Below the pieces are notes generated by a model. It did not search any database. It had not been told where the DNA came from and saw nothing but the letters and a program-made list of their open reading frames with translations. The position numbers and the translations under genes are program-made. Shown piece by piece: positions 31,760 through 33,466 of a stretch of DNA of 33,466 nt (the first letter of the stretch is position 1; each line of letters starts with the position of its first letter). This stretch comes from an uncultured bacterium (GTDB lineage: Bacteria; Verrucomicrobiota; Lentisphaeria; Victivallales; Victivallaceae), in contig URVC01000052.1 of NCBI GenBank assembly GCA_900551245.1, positions 1-33,466 on the forward strand, read 5' to 3'.

Positions 31760-33418
31760 TCATCTGCTTCTTCGTGCAGGAAACTGAAACAACTCCGTGC
31801 GACGTTGTCGGATTTTTTCCAGAGAGACCTGATCGTCCGCTCTCAGCAGATGAAAGACTTCCGCCGTGACATCCCGGAGTTCGAGTGTTAACGCTCCGTT
31901 CGGCGCGACTGTTACATTTTTCTCTTCCCCGGAGAGCATTCCGAACAGCCGATATTTACCGGGTTCAACCCGAATTGTTTCCTCATTTTTCCTGGCAGAT
32001 ACGCGCCACGGATAAAGTCCATTGTCTGTGGCGGCGTAAGTCCATTGCCAGGCATCAAGCGATTTCTTGTCGAAGACCGTGAAAACCATTCCGGTACGCC
32101 CCCGGTAGCCACGCACATAAAGTTTAGTTCCGGAACTGAGCAGTGGCAGTTCAATTCCATGCCGCCGGCAGATCGCCTTCAAGATCCGCACATCACGGCT
32201 CGGATCGATCCCCGGTGTATGGCTGTAAAAATAGACTCCGGAACCGCCATCTCCCTGAGGATAGAAACTCAATGCTGTACCGCCCGGATCGGAAAAGATC
32301 ACTTCCCCTTTTTTTTCGGCAAACGTACGACCATCTTTAAAACGGAGCGAGCCGAGAATTTCACCGAACATCTCCGGCGCGTTCATCGAATTTCTGTTCC
32401 AGCCGAACGCCTCGCTCCACTGTGTTCCATCGATCTTTCGTCCAGCGCTTGCGCTGTGCAGCAGCAGAATCCGGCCCGGTCCGGATCGGACAAAATGGAT
32501 CAGACGTTCTGCCATCCCCTCTGGCAATGCGTAACAATCATTGATGATGAGCGACGCGTTCGACAGAATTTCCTCGTCGAGTACCTCCGGCATGACCCGG
32601 CTGACAGGCAATGAATGTTTTTCTGCGGCGATGCTCATTTTTCTGGGATGCTCACCCGCGTACATCGCACGGGTTTCCTGCAGGGAAATAACACGGTTCA
32701 TCGGAGTGAGTTCTTCAAGTCGGTCGTCAACCGTCGCATGGTTGTAGGCGAGTGATTTTACCAGGTAATCCCGAAATCGATCGTACTGATAATCATCTGT
32801 GGAAGCGAGATTCTCCAGCAGTTCCTCGCCCGGCCAATCCATTTCAAATGAATCATATCGCGTTGCAGCGCAAACCGCGAAGAGTGCTGCGTAGGAAAAC
32901 TCCGGAGTCCAGTAAATCGGTCCATGCCCTCCCTTGCCGCTCTCTCCAATCAAACGGTGGTGAACTCCGCTGCCGGAAAATACTTTCCGGTGAACCAGAC
33001 CGAGATGATGCGCCTTAAGCACTGTACGCGGATGGTAAAAATAGTTCTCATCGACAAAACCGCCCCGATCCAGTGACCGGACATTCCAAATCCAGTCGTT
33101 GCCGTTGCGCCAGTCATCGCCGTTGTTCATCAGAAAAAAACGTACCCCGTTACGGGCGAATTCCCGTGACGCACCGTTGTGAAACCGGATGAAGCAGTAA
33201 TGTCGTATCGCCATATCGAGATATCCGCGCTTCCGCAGCAGGGGTGTGGAGTTCCCCACCGCATACAGATTGACCGGAACCGTACGATGTTCCTGCCAGG
33301 AGTCATACGCAAGATCTGCCGGTCGCCACCGCCGCCCGGTGTAGGATCTGAAATAATCCCAGAAGTGAATCGTTTCTCCTGTGTTAAGACGGATGCCTCC
33401 GTCGCGTTCATTAAGAAC
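31760..33418 (-). pseudogene. 5'-truncated gene, C-terminal part of a probable glycan-related enzyme
   Basis: The minus-strand frame is open from 33418 to the stop at 31760 (552 residues) and looks coding throughout, including the stretch upstream of the first GTG at 33259: codons there read HFWDYFRSYTG, then WRPADLAYDSWQEH and RTVPVNLYAVGN. No start codon with a binding site is found, and an in-frame TAG stands at 33419-33421, directly before an AT-rich sequence without coding character. The gene has therefore probably lost its N-terminus. The remaining protein contains an enzyme-like part (NGVRFFLMNNGDDWRNGNDW, HHLGLVHRKVF), a Rossmann-like or GATase-like middle (LIINDCYALPEGMAERLIHF) and a beta-rich C-terminal end, reminiscent of beta-galactosidase-type glycosidases, but I cannot name the family. 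GC content is visibly lower than in neighbours. If a frameshift rather than truncation is present, the rest lies outside the window. Confidence 0.6.
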
Positions 33419-33466
33419 CTATCCCTAAATAACAGCAAGTTTTCGATAAATTATAACCGTTGCGGC
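33411..33466. mobile_element. Possible end of an inserted element at the window edge
   Basis: Coding sequence of the truncated gene stops abruptly at TTAA (33411-33414) followed by AT-rich sequence (GAACCTATCCCTAAATAAC). The start has the look of an insertion sequence terminal repeat, but the matching end, a transposase and a target duplication are outside the window. This is inference from the abrupt change only. Confidence 0.3.

Noticed and set aside
1..33466. CRISPR arrays, tRNA or rRNA genes
   Set aside because: No regularly spaced direct repeats and no tRNA or rRNA-like segments were seen on reading.

Overview
The window looks like a chromosomal segment of a polysaccharide-degrading bacterium of the PVC superphylum, most probably Lentisphaerota (Victivallis-like). 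This is inferred from four pilin-like proteins with an FTLIELL-type N-terminus and H-X9-DG-like endings placed next to secreted carbohydrate-active enzymes, from a GntR/solute-binding-protein fusion regulator, and from the mix of LacI and AraC regulators with PL11, GH50-like and GH4 enzymes. No rRNA, tRNA or CRISPR array was seen.

Layout. (1) 205-5065, plus strand: an ABC-2 type export operon with one ATPase, two permeases, and between them two membrane-anchored proteins, one ending in a double zinc ribbon and one built from an internal duplication; a strong terminator follows. (2) 13438-5148, minus strand: GntR-SBP fusion regulator, pilin-like protein, large modular PL11 rhamnogalacturonan lyase, and MFS transporter. 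This reads as a pectin (rhamnogalacturonan I) utilisation locus. (3) 17291-13786, minus strand: pilin-like protein and secreted right-handed beta-helix protein, driven by a promoter almost identical to that of the GntR-SBP gene. (4) 17708-18268, plus: RecX. (5) 18427-23054, plus: LacI regulator, two pilin-like proteins and a secreted GH50-like hydrolase, ended by a terminator. (6) 23320-27435, plus: GT9 glycosyltransferase and a large GT-C-like membrane protein, likely for surface glycan assembly. (7) 28879-27308, minus: TetR regulator and a ferredoxin-domain protein whose 3' end overlaps the convergent GT-C gene. (8) 30483-29095 minus and 30603-31454 plus: GH4 glycosidase and a divergent AraC regulator sharing overlapping promoters. 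(9) 31760-33418, minus: a lower-GC, 5'-truncated gene abutting an AT-rich non-coding edge, possibly the end of an inserted element.

How it fits together. Three loci share the plan 'regulator and/or pilin-like protein, then secreted glycan-degrading enzyme, with or without a transporter'. Secreted enzymes (PL11, beta-helix protein, GH50-like) would cut polysaccharide outside the cytoplasm, the MFS protein would import oligomers, and GH4 would finish them inside. The regulators look like ligand sensors for the products. The pilin-like proteins recur with the enzymes and none carries the usual glycine before the cleavage site, so their export or assembly role is open. The most unusual items are the GntR-SBP fusion, the duplicated consensus promoter at 13461 and 17481, and the repeated pilin-enzyme pairing.
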